A DNA stretch of 64,000 nt from Nostoc linckia FACHB-104 (lineage in GTDB: Bacteria > Cyanobacteriota > Cyanobacteriia > Cyanobacteriales > Nostocaceae), in contig NZ_JACJQJ010000031.1 of NCBI RefSeq assembly GCF_014696615.1, positions 1-64,000 on the forward strand. Reading direction: 5' to 3'. Position 1 is the stretch's first letter. Every line of letters starts with the position of its first letter. A program made the translations under genes and the position numbers. Positions 35,303 through 44,264 of this stretch are shown here, in pieces. The notes under the pieces are model-generated. The model saw nothing but the letters and a program-made list of their open reading frames with translations. It did no database searches and was not told the origin of the DNA.

Positions 35303-36193
35303 TTAATTGCGAGCAGCAACAAAGGGAAATAAACGGCGAGTTAGTTTGGGGATAAAAGCAAATTTCCCCTCATGAAGGTAGCGGTAATGTTCCCACAATT
35401 CCCAATAAGGGCTATTAGTTTTTATCTTAGTTCCAGCCCAATGCAGATATTTCAGTCGCTGTCCTCTATCATATAGAGCATATCCTTGCTGTTGAAAACT
35501 GCGGGAACCCGCCCAACTACCAGGCCCCCCACCAGGGATTTTCACAAGATTGCCGCGTTTGGCAATGAGTTTGAGAATTAAGTAATTTAAAATTGGTTGG
35601 TCTGTAACTCCTTCAGAAAAATCAAAATATTCCCGGTGAGCCGCACATTCACGCAAAGCTTCATCCATCTGTTGCTCAGTAATAGCTCCCTTACGCGAAG
35701 CCCAAAAGCCACTGTTGAAAACATCTTCTAATTGAGCATCGGAAAAAATTTGCTGTTCTCTTACTAATGGCGAAAAAATGTTGCGTAGCTTGTCATTAGC
35801 ATGATGATAATCGCAGCAGAAGAAATCGACTTCTGCAAGTTTATTTAAATTGTCAGCAATTTTTTCAAAAACGACAATATCTGTATCAATATAAATAAAT
35901 TCGTCTAAAGGGCCAAACCATACTACCAGCTTACGCATTTTGTTTGGTAAAGCGAGGAAATCTCGATCAAAGATTTCACCTATGCGGTTGGTGAATTGTT
36001 CAATCAATTCTAGGTTTGGGAACAGTTGGACATTATGTAAAGTGCTAAGTTTATCTGCAACTTTGTGATAACTTTCATTAAAAGGTATGAGATAAACTGG
36101 AACTTCCGGGTCATAAAAGCGAATACTATTGAGTAAAGCGATCGCATTTTCCATTACTCGGTCGTTAGCAACAATATAAATTCCCCTACTCAT
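35303..36193 (-). CDS. GT8-like sugar transferase, paralogue 2 of 3
   Basis: A 296-residue protein beginning MSRGIYIVANDRVMENAIAL, with ribosome-binding AAGGA six bases before the ATG. Shared features with its neighbours are NSIRFYDPEVPVYLIPFNES, the DxD motif in FIYIDTDIVVFEKI (about residue 100), FNSGFWASRKGA, and the C-terminal LKYLHWAGTKI. It has Asp-Thr-Asp where paralogues have Asp-Gly-Asp and Asp-Ala-Asp. It lies 3 bp from the upstream paralogue, so the three genes are translationally linked. No membrane segment or signal peptide is seen, so it is likely cytoplasmic at the membrane face. Confidence 0.78.
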   Translation of the reverse strand: MSRGIYIVANDRVMENAIALLNSIRFYDPEVPVYLIPFNESYHKVADKLSTLHNVQLFPNLELIEQFTNRIGEIFDRDFLALPNKMRKLVVWFGPLDEFIYIDTDIVVFEKIADNLNKLAEVDFFCCDYHHANDKLRNIFSPLVREQQIFSDAQLEDVFNSGFWASRKGAITEQQMDEALRECAAHREYFDFSEGVTDQPILNYLILKLIAKRGNLVKIPGGGPGSWAGSRSFQQQGYALYDRGQRLKYLHWAGTKIKTNSPYWELWEHYRYLHEGKFAFIPKLTRRLFPFVAARN

Positions 36194-36196
36194 AAA

Positions 36197-37174
36197 TTAT
36201 CCTTGATTGATTAATTTAAATTTTCTCAAAGCTCTAGTTAATAAATTAGGTGGTGGAGTGTCATAAGGTCTAGGTTTATCATGAAATACTGGACGCTTTT
36301 CTAGCTCATGTAAGTAGCGATAGTAGAGAAATAAATCTCTATAAGGAAAATCAATATTCTCACCAGTACATACAGCTTGATGGATATTAGGAGGTATACC
36401 AATATAATGAAGATAAGTTAGTCGATTACCTTTGTCATACAGGATATGCTCTCTTTCCTCAAAGTGCTTAGATCTGACAGAGCATCCTGTTACTTCATGA
36501 GATGGTAATTTTTGAGCAAAATTATAAATAGAAAGGTGAGATTTCATCACCATGTAGTTAATTAGAGGTTGTTCTCCAGCACCTTGATATAATATGTCTC
36601 TTTCACCATTCTGCAGAGATAGTATTAGAGATTTGATCTGCTCCTCTGAAAAAACACCTTTTTTAGAAGCATAAAATCCAGAACAAAATATTTCTAAATC
36701 AATCCGGTCTTTCGTAAAAACTTTTAGTAATTGCGGGGAATCTACATTATATACTTTACTAACATCTTTAAATTGAAAGTCATAGACAACAAAGTCATAA
36801 CTATCTAATTTTTGAAATACTGTTGCTAGTGAGTTCATCACTAAAGTATCAGCATCCAAATATATAAATTTATCAAAAGGGCCATCAAAGGCGCAAAACC
36901 GACGATGAGCGCCATAAAGTCGGGATTGACTGCGATTCAATCTTTCTGGTGCAGCTGACACCATAAATTGATCCCAGTAATTTATAGATTCTTGGTTATT
37001 GTAAATAAATACATTAGGGCGCTTAGTAATTTCATCAGCAATTCGTTGTGTCTGGTCATCAAAAGGATAAATACAGACAGGAATTTCAGAACCTAATATT
37101 GCATCAATACTGTTGAGTAAAGCTATTAATTGGTCAAAAACATAATCATTAGCTAGAGTACAAATACCATTCAT
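36197..37174 (-). CDS. GT8-like sugar transferase, paralogue 3 of 3
   Basis: A 325-residue protein beginning MNGICTLANDYVFDQLIALL. It is clearly related to paralogue 1 (same AHRRFCAFDGPFDKFIY context, DxD in YLDADTLVMNSL about residue 113, CSGFYASKKGVF, LTYLHYIGIPPN, and the shared end block FPYRDLFLYYRYLHELEKRP). Paralogues 1 and 3 are closer to each other than to paralogue 2. It is 3 bp from both neighbours' coding sequence, so it is part of the operon. The product could act in sequence with its paralogues to build one repeating glycan. Confidence 0.78.
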   Translation of the reverse strand: MNGICTLANDYVFDQLIALLNSIDAILGSEIPVCIYPFDDQTQRIADEITKRPNVFIYNNQESINYWDQFMVSAAPERLNRSQSRLYGAHRRFCAFDGPFDKFIYLDADTLVMNSLATVFQKLDSYDFVVYDFQFKDVSKVYNVDSPQLLKVFTKDRIDLEIFCSGFYASKKGVFSEEQIKSLILSLQNGERDILYQGAGEQPLINYMVMKSHLSIYNFAQKLPSHEVTGCSVRSKHFEEREHILYDKGNRLTYLHYIGIPPNIHQAVCTGENIDFPYRDLFLYYRYLHELEKRPVFHDKPRPYDTPPPNLLTRALRKFKLINQG

Positions 37175-37177
37175 ATT

Positions 37178-38143
37178 TTATGGGTGTTGAGCTACAAAAT
37201 TTGATAACCAATTCAGCAGATTTAGTTTATGTAAAATGATTTGACGTGCTTCTGCGATCGCATCTTTAGCTGCATACCAAGCATCAGGAGTAGCAGTTAC
37301 TTCTTGAATGTACGCGAGACCTTTTTTATCTAAGCTAGGTAATCTTAAAAAACTACCTGGTGGTAATAATTTATCAGCAGCAGGGCCACCATAGTAAATG
37401 GGTAAGCACCAAGCCAGTAAACTATCCCAAAGTTTCTCACTGACATACCAATTATTGTCAGCATAATTTTCAATAGCTAAATTGTAAAAATATGGTGCCA
37501 TTCCATACCATTTATTACTTAGCTCTCCAGCAATATTTGCCCATGCAGGTAAATTTCGCCCGTACAAATCAAATTTAAATTCGTTTGATTGTAAAGAACG
37601 TAAAAACTCTAACCGTTGGCGATGATTGGCTGTGCGACTAATTCCTGAAGTGATCCAACTACAAGTAGAAACTTTCGGAGGGCATGGCATTTCATCTAAT
37701 TCCTGAAATGAATTAGAATGGTACCAAATTGCAGGCATATAATCGGGAGTAGGAGCAAAATCATCGGGGCCAGAAACATAACCACAATAATTTTGAGCTT
37801 GCTGATAATTACGATTAGTAATCTCAACAATTTCCTCTAATGGTGGTTCCCTTAATAAATAGATAATTCTTTCTTTACTTACATTACGAAGTAAAGAATT
37901 AATGTCTACTGTTGTTGACTCTGGTTGAGGTTTACGGAACTTATTTAACCAAGATTTTTGGGGAGATTGTTGGATAAAATCAAACTGATACATGAGTAGA
38001 AAATCTGGTTTAGCGTCTGGCGCACGCATTTGGATATTTCCCCACATTCCAAACGGCTTGGGAGTTTGCTGCCACAGCCAATCGGCTCTATTTTCTAGAC
38101 CTCGATAGCTGCTAATCATCCCGATAGTTTTAATATTCATCAT
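37178..38143 (-). CDS. GT10 (alpha-fucosyltransferase-like) glycosyltransferase
   Basis: The 321-residue protein has the C-terminal signature of GT10 enzymes: AIENYADNNWYVSEKLWDSL, then AWCLPIYYGGPAADKLLPPG and SFLRLPSL. The SEKLxD(S/A)...G.P.YYG block binds GDP-sugar. The N-terminal half is less conserved but has RIIYLLREPPLEEI- and WITSGIS-type stretches seen in family members. GT10 enzymes transfer fucose (or another 6-deoxysugar) from a GDP donor; donor specificity here is inferred. It is embedded in the glycan operon between the paralogue trio and a GT4 gene. Confidence 0.82.
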   Translation of the reverse strand: MMNIKTIGMISSYRGLENRADWLWQQTPKPFGMWGNIQMRAPDAKPDFLLMYQFDFIQQSPQKSWLNKFRKPQPESTTVDINSLLRNVSKERIIYLLREPPLEEIVEITNRNYQQAQNYCGYVSGPDDFAPTPDYMPAIWYHSNSFQELDEMPCPPKVSTCSWITSGISRTANHRQRLEFLRSLQSNEFKFDLYGRNLPAWANIAGELSNKWYGMAPYFYNLAIENYADNNWYVSEKLWDSLLAWCLPIYYGGPAADKLLPPGSFLRLPSLDKKGLAYIQEVTATPDAWYAAKDAIAEARQIILHKLNLLNWLSNFVAQHP

Positions 38144-38161
38144 TAATTAGTTAAAAGTAAC

Positions 38162-39370
38162 TTAAGCAATTAGGGGAGGAAGTAAAGATTGATCGACATA
38201 ACTCAAAATTTTGGCTGCTCGATTTTCCCAAGAAAACTGCTGGACAAAATTTATACTATCGGCATAACCCTCTACTTTTCTAGGATGAGTTTTTAAAATA
38301 TGCCGAAGAGATTCAGCAAATTTTTTCGGATTATCAGGCTCACACCAAGCAGCAATCGCTGTGGTATTTTTAAATTCCATTAAAGAAGGAATTTCTGTAG
38401 CGATAATTGGAGTTCCCGAAGCAAAATAATCAAATAATTTTAATGGAGATGTGAAAGTTGCAGCGGCTCCTAAACAATGAGGATGAGCTAAAATATCTGC
38501 GGCTTGGAGTAAAGAGGCTAACTCATGGTGCAAAATATAGCCTAAAAATTTAATGTTGTTAACTTGTTTTTCTTGAGCTAATTTTTGATAATGTTCGACT
38601 TCAGTTGTATTACCACCTGCACAAACAAATTGTACATTTGGCATTTCACTAGCCACCTCAATTAAGACATCAATACCTTTAAATTGTCGTAACCCTCCGG
38701 CATAGACTACTAAATGTGAATGTTGTTGTAATAATTTATTGCGCCATTCTGCTGCCTTTTCTGGTTGTCTCTGCATAAATAAGCGATTAAAGCCATTGTG
38801 TAACTTAATCACTTTTTCTGGCGGCATACCATGTTGAATCATTGATTCGCGAATTGTATCTGCAACGGTAACTGCTATTTGAAACAGTGGATGATTGATA
38901 ATTTCCGGCTCAAATTGCTTATCTTCGTGATGGTGATGTTCGTAAATTGCTGGCACACCATTTTTAATAGCAGCTTTGACAAAATTCCAGTTGCGGCTAT
39001 GGACAAGTTTGGTAGTCGGCAGGATATGAAACGGAAAATAATATTTACAGGCAATGGTGTTGGAATTAGTAAATTTATAGTGTAATTTGTCAATCGGCCA
39101 AGGCATAGCTAAAGGAGCGACCTTTAACTTGTCATGTAAGTTGTAATATTTAATTAGTTCTATGGGTGTTGGACGAGGTTGAAAAGGCAGCAGTAAATTA
39201 ATTGGTTTTAGAGTCTTGAGTTGCGTTTCTGGATAAACTAAAACAGTTGAGTACCCGAGATTTGCTGCTCCGTTGGCTGCATTTGTAGATTGCACTAAAT
39301 GAGCTTCAGGCTTTGGTAGAGTTTCGCCAACAAAAAATATGTAGTGCTTTTTAAAAGCAGTTTTATTCAT
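38162..39370 (-). CDS. GT4 family glycosyltransferase
   Basis: The 402-residue protein has a GT-B layout. The C-terminal domain begins near residue 195 with LHNGFNRLFMQ, VVYAGGLRQFKGIDVLIEVA and VQFVCAGG. The donor-binding end is LAHPHCLGAAATFTSPLKLFDYFASGTPIIATEIPSL, in which the first Glu of the classical E-x7-E is replaced. The N-terminal half includes PAIYEHHHHEDKQF, as in sugar transferases with a His-rich acceptor loop. Its start overlaps the ABC exporter stop by 8 bp. It probably adds a sugar to the lipid-linked glycan that the exporter moves. Confidence 0.82.
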   Translation of the reverse strand: MNKTAFKKHYIFFVGETLPKPEAHLVQSTNAANGAANLGYSTVLVYPETQLKTLKPINLLLPFQPRPTPIELIKYYNLHDKLKVAPLAMPWPIDKLHYKFTNSNTIACKYYFPFHILPTTKLVHSRNWNFVKAAIKNGVPAIYEHHHHEDKQFEPEIINHPLFQIAVTVADTIRESMIQHGMPPEKVIKLHNGFNRLFMQRQPEKAAEWRNKLLQQHSHLVVYAGGLRQFKGIDVLIEVASEMPNVQFVCAGGNTTEVEHYQKLAQEKQVNNIKFLGYILHHELASLLQAADILAHPHCLGAAATFTSPLKLFDYFASGTPIIATEIPSLMEFKNTTAIAAWCEPDNPKKFAESLRHILKTHPRKVEGYADSINFVQQFSWENRAAKILSYVDQSLLPPLIA

Positions 39371-41693
39371 AATTATAGTTAGTAATAATATCTTCGAGTT
39401 TTTCTAATTTATCTAATAAATACATGGAAGATTGATAAGATTCTGATATTAATTGATTTTGTTCTTCAGAAGTAGCTGAGGTGTTATCTGCAAGAGAGCG
39501 GAGAGAGCTACGAATCAGATTCAGCGAAGTCCGAAAATCGTAAGACATCTGAATCAGGCTTGGTGGTTGAATAATTAGGCTGTTCGGATTTTGGTCAACA
39601 ATTGGCAGTAAACTTTTATTTGTTTTCAAATTAACAATATCGTCAAAAATATCAATAATATTCAGAATTCTCCAGGCTGATTTGTATGTCTCTTCAATAA
39701 TTTCGTGCCGTTCCTCGACATCATCTACCAGATCCTCAAGTAATAAGTTGAGAAACCCAATCATTGAGTTAAGTTGTGTCCGAATTTCGTGGGAAATGCG
39801 GACTAAGCTTGGATTATGTTGAGTAACAACCTCAGGATAGGCAACCTGCGCTGAGTATTTACGCATTGCATTGAGGATTTTTAACCTTGGTGAGTTCTTA
39901 TCAGGACGATCAGCAAATTGCATGGAGTAGAGGCGCGAGTAAAAACCACCTTTTTCTAACAATTCTTCATGGGTACCTGTTTCTACTACCTTTCCGTGAT
40001 CTAAGACTGCTATTTGATCGGCTTTTTGGACTGTAGAAAGACGGTGAGCAATTACCAAAGTTGTGCGATCGCGGCTGAGATCATCTAGCGCACTTTGAAC
40101 TAAGCGTTCAGAAACAGTATCTAAGGCACTGGTGGCTTCGTCGAGAATTAAAATTTCTGGATTTTGGACTAAGGCGCGAGCGATCGCTAATCTTTGCCTT
40201 TGTCCTCCAGATAACATGACACCGCGATCGCCAATTAAGGTATCAAATCCTTGAGGCAATTTAATAATAAACTCGTATGCGTTCGCTTGTTTGGCAGATG
40301 CGATAATTTCCTCTTCGCTAGCTTCTGGTCTGCCATAGGAAATGTTATTTCGTACTGAGTCATTAAACAGAAAGGTATCTTGGCTAACAATCCCCATCCG
40401 TTTTCTTAGGGATATAACATCAAATTCCCGCAAGTCTTTACCATCGATAGTAATGGAGCCAGCTACTGGGTCATAAAATCTGGGTAACAGGTCTGCTAAA
40501 GTTGATTTCCCTGCTCCAGAACCGCCTACTAATGCCAGAGTTTTACCACGGGGTAAATCTAATGTCACATCTTTAAGCACCAACTTTTCATGACCAGGGT
40601 AGTTAAAGGATAATGAATTAAAACTTACTCCCTTTTCTAATTTTGTATATGTCATCTGACCGTTGCCCATGAATGGCTTGTTAGTGAAGCTCAAAAATTC
40701 ACTGACCATGTCTACACTGGTAGATGTGCTGGCAAAACTACTGCGAATGGAATTGAGTTGCGAAATTAATGGCAGTACCCGCAATAAAACTAATAAATAG
40801 GTTAAAAGTACGGCAGAAAGAGATACTATCTGATCGGCAAAGAAAATTTTACTTAATAATACAATCAGCATTAAAGCTGTGACTCCCATAATCTCGCTCA
40901 GAGGCCCAATCGCTTCTGAGTTTACTTGAGATTGAAAATCTGCTTTTTCGCGCGCTCGAATTAGCTTTTTAATATGTTGAAATTCTTTGGATTCATTGCC
41001 TGTTGACTTAACTAACCGAATTCCACTGAGGACTTCTAATAGAGCAATTGAATATGCACTAGACATTTCGCTTAGCTGCTTGCCAAAGTTTCGAGAACGA
41101 GCAATGGCAGACTGATTAATTAAAGTGACTAACGACAGCAACAACGTAGAAATAATTGTCAATTGCCAAGATATTGACAACAATAAACCAATAAAAACAG
41201 TGATTGTAATTGCTAGAATAACTAATCTGATGGTAATTCCTAAAGTACTTGCTGCTCGTCCAATTTCTCCACCCAATTTATTAATTAAGTCGCCAACTTT
41301 TGTCTTAGAAAAATAATCTATATCAACGTCTAGTAATAATTTTAATCCAGCTTCTCGCATATCTGATGTCAGCATTCTGCTTAAAGAACTAGATGCTAAA
41401 CTGCTGCTATAATTTGCTAAGTTTTTTAAAAAAATTGTAAAGATAATTGCTCCAGCCATCACCCCAATGCGGTAATCTTCTGGAACTTGATCAAAAGGAG
41501 ACATAATAGCTGTTAAAAGTTGTGGGGCATTGGTTAAATCTACTTCTTGCCCGACAATTCTTAAAATTACTGGCACAATTAAAGTTGTACTTATACCATT
41601 AAATAATGCTCCGGAAAAGCCTAGAATTATTGTCAAAATAATCAAACCAGGATAAGGCTTGGCAAATCTGAGTAGCAATTTTTTGGTAGACAT
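39363..41693 (-). CDS. ABC exporter (MsbA/HepA type) with two C-terminal DHp-like histidine-kinase modules
   Basis: The 776-residue protein is a half-exporter. A six-helix membrane domain (about residues 15-310) is followed by an ATPase domain (about 345-590) with Walker A GGSGAGKST, Q-loop VSQDTFLF, signature LSGGQRQRLAIARAL, Walker B ILILDEATSALD and switch AHRLSTV. It resembles exporters of lipid-linked glycans such as HepA of the heterocyst envelope. Unusually, about 170 residues follow. The first extra module (about 628-690) reads VRISHEIRTQLNSMIGFLN, a histidine-kinase H-box with His635. The second (about 712-770) reads IQMSYDFRTSLNLIRSS, the same pattern with Tyr718 in place of His. 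No HATPase domain follows. Normal exporters of this class end near residue 600. The fusion may couple export to a phosphorelay or only mediate dimerisation. Confidence 0.88.
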   Translation of the reverse strand: MSTKKLLLRFAKPYPGLIILTIILGFSGALFNGISTTLIVPVILRIVGQEVDLTNAPQLLTAIMSPFDQVPEDYRIGVMAGAIIFTIFLKNLANYSSSLASSSLSRMLTSDMREAGLKLLLDVDIDYFSKTKVGDLINKLGGEIGRAASTLGITIRLVILAITITVFIGLLLSISWQLTIISTLLLSLVTLINQSAIARSRNFGKQLSEMSSAYSIALLEVLSGIRLVKSTGNESKEFQHIKKLIRAREKADFQSQVNSEAIGPLSEIMGVTALMLIVLLSKIFFADQIVSLSAVLLTYLLVLLRVLPLISQLNSIRSSFASTSTSVDMVSEFLSFTNKPFMGNGQMTYTKLEKGVSFNSLSFNYPGHEKLVLKDVTLDLPRGKTLALVGGSGAGKSTLADLLPRFYDPVAGSITIDGKDLREFDVISLRKRMGIVSQDTFLFNDSVRNNISYGRPEASEEEIIASAKQANAYEFIIKLPQGFDTLIGDRGVMLSGGQRQRLAIARALVQNPEILILDEATSALDTVSERLVQSALDDLSRDRTTLVIAHRLSTVQKADQIAVLDHGKVVETGTHEELLEKGGFYSRLYSMQFADRPDKNSPRLKILNAMRKYSAQVAYPEVVTQHNPSLVRISHEIRTQLNSMIGFLNLLLEDLVDDVEERHEIIEETYKSAWRILNIIDIFDDIVNLKTNKSLLPIVDQNPNSLIIQPPSLIQMSYDFRTSLNLIRSSLRSLADNTSATSEEQNQLISESYQSSMYLLDKLEKLEDIITNYNYE

Positions 41694-41862
41694 CAGTTCT
41701 GCGTATCATAATTTATTTATTATTAACACGAATATTACCGATGTCACTACATTGGCTCATCTTCACATTTATCATCAATTTAATCAGGGAAAATACGTAT
41801 TTTTTTTAATAGAAAATTTTTCAAACCATTGCAGCCTATTTAAAATTTATTTATAAAATTAT

Positions 41863-43026
41863 TCAAATCCGAAAAATTACTGATTTTAACTGAAAAGCCA
41901 TAGCTTCTACACTATATTTTTCGACACATCGCTCCCGTGACTTGCTACCTCTTGCATTTGCTAACTCTAAATCACCAAATATTAATTTAATTTGTGCTGT
42001 AATTTGCTCAGGACTAGCAGCTTCAACTAAATAACCAGTTTCACCTAAAATTTCGGGAATATCGCCAACTCGCGTTGATAATACAGGTTTAGCCATTGAC
42101 ATTCCATCTGTAAGTTTCAAAGGAAATTGCGCGCGAGTTTCAAGTGTATCTCTTTGGGGAACAACAATCATGTGAGCGGCCGCCACTACATCAGGCATTA
42201 TCTCAGCGGGATAATTGGGCAATTTAATAATCCAATGTCCCCACTTTTGTTGAAGTTGCCTATCGTAATCATCATAAGGACTACCACCAACAATTACTAA
42301 CCTAAAGTCAGGCTGATTAATTTGATCTAATGCTATGAGAACATCTTCTAAGCCTTTATAAGGTCGAGGAGCACCGGGAAACATTAAAATTTTATATGCA
42401 GATAAACCATAGCGAATTCTGCTGCTTTCTGGATCATATTTAGCCGGATTGAATAAAGATGTATCTTTGCCATTGGGAATTAAGGTACCGCCAAAACGCT
42501 GCTGGAGAAATTTAGTATGTACAGTCACAGCATCGGCATAATTTCTTAAATTCTCCATCCATTTTACATATAATGGATGATTAGGATTTTTCAGTGCCCC
42601 ATCTGGCTTGAATAAGTCCCTAGCTAACTGTTTAAATGTGGGTTGATATCGCCATTCATCACCACCATGCCAACTGAGTTCCCAGTCATCTATATCTAAG
42701 ATTATTGGTTTTTTGCTAGATATTCTTTTTAATAAAGCTACTCCAAAGCTTGCTAATTTTGGCTTAATAGCATAAACGACATCTCCTTTAATTTTGGGAA
42801 TAATTTTGCGAATCTCTTGAGCAAAGCCCGGGAAATTAGTACCAGGTAAATGGTAGACTTTAAATTCTGCTGGTAAATCGCTATATAATTTATTACCAAA
42901 TAAAAAACCAATAATTTCTACATCAATCTCTAAAGTTTTTATAGCTTTACCTAACAAGTAGGCACGCATAATAGCAGCGCTTGATAAATCAGGGACTATT
43001 ATTGATATTAGGGAAATGTTTTTCAC
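41863..43026 (-). CDS. GT4 family glycosyltransferase
   Basis: The 387-residue GT-B enzyme begins with a typical N-terminal domain (IVPDLSSAAIMRAYLLGKAI). Its C-terminal donor-binding domain includes IPNGKDTSLFNPAKYD, LMFPGAPRPYKGLEDVLIAL, LVIVGGSPYDDYDRQLQQ and the end block LETRAQFPLKLTDGMSMAKP, with Glu and Asp about eight residues apart, as in GT4. It ends with TRVGDIPEILGETGYLV, common in GT4. It is 169 bp upstream of the ABC exporter, on the same strand, and 18 bp behind the GT8-like gene. Sugar specificity is unknown. Confidence 0.85.
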   Translation of the reverse strand: MKNISLISIIVPDLSSAAIMRAYLLGKAIKTLEIDVEIIGFLFGNKLYSDLPAEFKVYHLPGTNFPGFAQEIRKIIPKIKGDVVYAIKPKLASFGVALLKRISSKKPIILDIDDWELSWHGGDEWRYQPTFKQLARDLFKPDGALKNPNHPLYVKWMENLRNYADAVTVHTKFLQQRFGGTLIPNGKDTSLFNPAKYDPESSRIRYGLSAYKILMFPGAPRPYKGLEDVLIALDQINQPDFRLVIVGGSPYDDYDRQLQQKWGHWIIKLPNYPAEIMPDVVAAAHMIVVPQRDTLETRAQFPLKLTDGMSMAKPVLSTRVGDIPEILGETGYLVEAASPEQITAQIKLIFGDLELANARGSKSRERCVEKYSVEAMAFQLKSVIFRI

Positions 43027-43044
43027 TTGATTTATTAATTAAAA

Positions 43045-43884
43045 TTATTTAGTACGCCAAGGGTTAGTAATTTGATTTGGCAGAAATAGTGGTGCTAATT
43101 TATCAAATATTCTCGTGTAAACAGAGCGAGTAACATCTTTAGCATATTGAGGTCGATAAGGGTAAGTACAGTGCAGCACTTTGATACCCTCATGAATGTT
43201 ATACGCTTCCTTCCATTTGCTGAGGTAATTATAGGTAGGAGGTAAGACTTTTATCTTTGGTTTAACGGTTGCGATCGCAGATGCAAAAGCACCTTGGTCT
43301 TTTAATAGCAATTTATCTTGATTATTCTTGATAATTTCAAAATAACGCTGGAATTCATCAAAGAATTTGGCAGTTATTTCTGTTTTACGAAAAGCAATAA
43401 AGCCACCATTGTATTGAATACTATCTTCCTGCAGAGGTAAACCTACCGCTTGTAAAGTTGGTAAAACATCTGCTAATATATCTTGCTGTTTACCTCTTAA
43501 TAGATTTGTGGCTTTAATAATACTTGGCTGTACATCCTCAGTTAATAATAAATCTTCTGTTTCTAAAGCTTCAAATACATCATTAATTGGTGATAGTAAG
43601 CAAATATCTGAATCTAAGTAGATGGTTTTTTGAAATTCCGAAGTTGCATACAAAGCTAGTTTTGCTTCTCGTGATGCTAAAACAGTATTTTCATTTGCAG
43701 GCGCAGGTTTTAAAATGACATTTTTGAATGCTTTTAGGAAAGGATAGAAGATTGGCGGAACGCGGTCGATTAAAATAATGATTGGCTCTTGATGAAATTT
43801 TCTGACAGATGCCAAAAAATGAATGCAGTCTTGAAAAGAATACATTCCTGTCAAAATAGTAATAAATCCTTGTCCGGAGTTCAT
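43045..43884 (-). CDS. GT8-like sugar transferase
   Basis: The 279-residue GT-A type protein has a DxD motif in KTIYLDSDICLLSPINDVF (about residue 94) and the later YNGGFIAFRKTEI and LKDQGAFASAIA blocks seen in GT8 or similar glycosyltransferases. It ends with VLHCTYPYRPQYAKDVTRS, where a His-Cys pair may bind the donor phosphate or metal. It is more distant from the trio at 34.3-37.2 kb than they are from each other. It is the first glycosyltransferase gene after the small protein at 44.0 kb and likely begins the biosynthetic operon. Confidence 0.8.
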   Translation of the reverse strand: MNSGQGFITILTGMYSFQDCIHFLASVRKFHQEPIIILIDRVPPIFYPFLKAFKNVILKPAPANENTVLASREAKLALYATSEFQKTIYLDSDICLLSPINDVFEALETEDLLLTEDVQPSIIKATNLLRGKQQDILADVLPTLQAVGLPLQEDSIQYNGGFIAFRKTEITAKFFDEFQRYFEIIKNNQDKLLLKDQGAFASAIATVKPKIKVLPPTYNYLSKWKEAYNIHEGIKVLHCTYPYRPQYAKDVTRSVYTRIFDKLAPLFLPNQITNPWRTK

Positions 43885-44012
43885 AATTTTTATAATATTT
43901 TATTATTCAATAGCGAATGCTTGCTGCCTAGACAACAAGCATTAGCTAAATATTAAACATTATTGTTTAATATCATTACTTGCATAGAAAATAATTAATT
44001 TCCTATAGTTAA

Positions 44013-44240
44013 TTACCAGTCCAATAATTTCAGTTGTCCTGTTTGGATATGATCAAACACACGATTAATTAGGCGGCGTTCTCCCTCAGTAATATCACCA
44101 TTAGCTAAAATAGTGGATGTAAGTAAATTATGGTCTTGACGGCTCATTGTGCCTGATGAAATAATTTTATCGACAATTTGCTTCACAGCAATTTCCGCTG
44201 GGCTACTGATGCTTGGATAAAGCAAGGCTGGGGAATTCAT
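44013..44240 (-). CDS. Small cyanobacterial protein of unknown function next to the glycan operon
   Basis: The 75-residue protein begins MNSPALLYPSISSPAEIAV. ATG 44240 is chosen because AGGAG lies 4 bases before it; an upstream ATG at 44264 lacks such a site. The C-terminal part has a recurring cyanobacterial pattern, SRQDHNLLTSTILANGDITE, followed by ERRLINRVFDHIQTGQLKLLD. Families with this ending have many paralogues in heterocystous cyanobacteria, and their function is not known to me. No membrane segment is seen. Its position 128 bp ahead of the glycosyltransferase genes suggests a regulatory or accessory role, but this is inference. Confidence 0.75.
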   Translation of the reverse strand: MNSPALLYPSISSPAEIAVKQIVDKIISSGTMSRQDHNLLTSTILANGDITEGERRLINRVFDHIQTGQLKLLDW

Positions 44241-44264
44241 AAATCTCCTATAGATGCAATGCAA

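Noticed and set aside
35287-35322. ATG 35322 start for the last GT8-like gene
   Set aside because: The paralogues align from MVDGIYTFAND, and AGGAG is correctly spaced for ATG 35286, not for 35322.
44013-44264. HetP-family assignment of the small protein beside the glycan island
   Set aside because: HetP proteins have a KYSWACVL-type core and are longer; this protein shows a different SRQDHNLL...INRVFDHIQ pattern.
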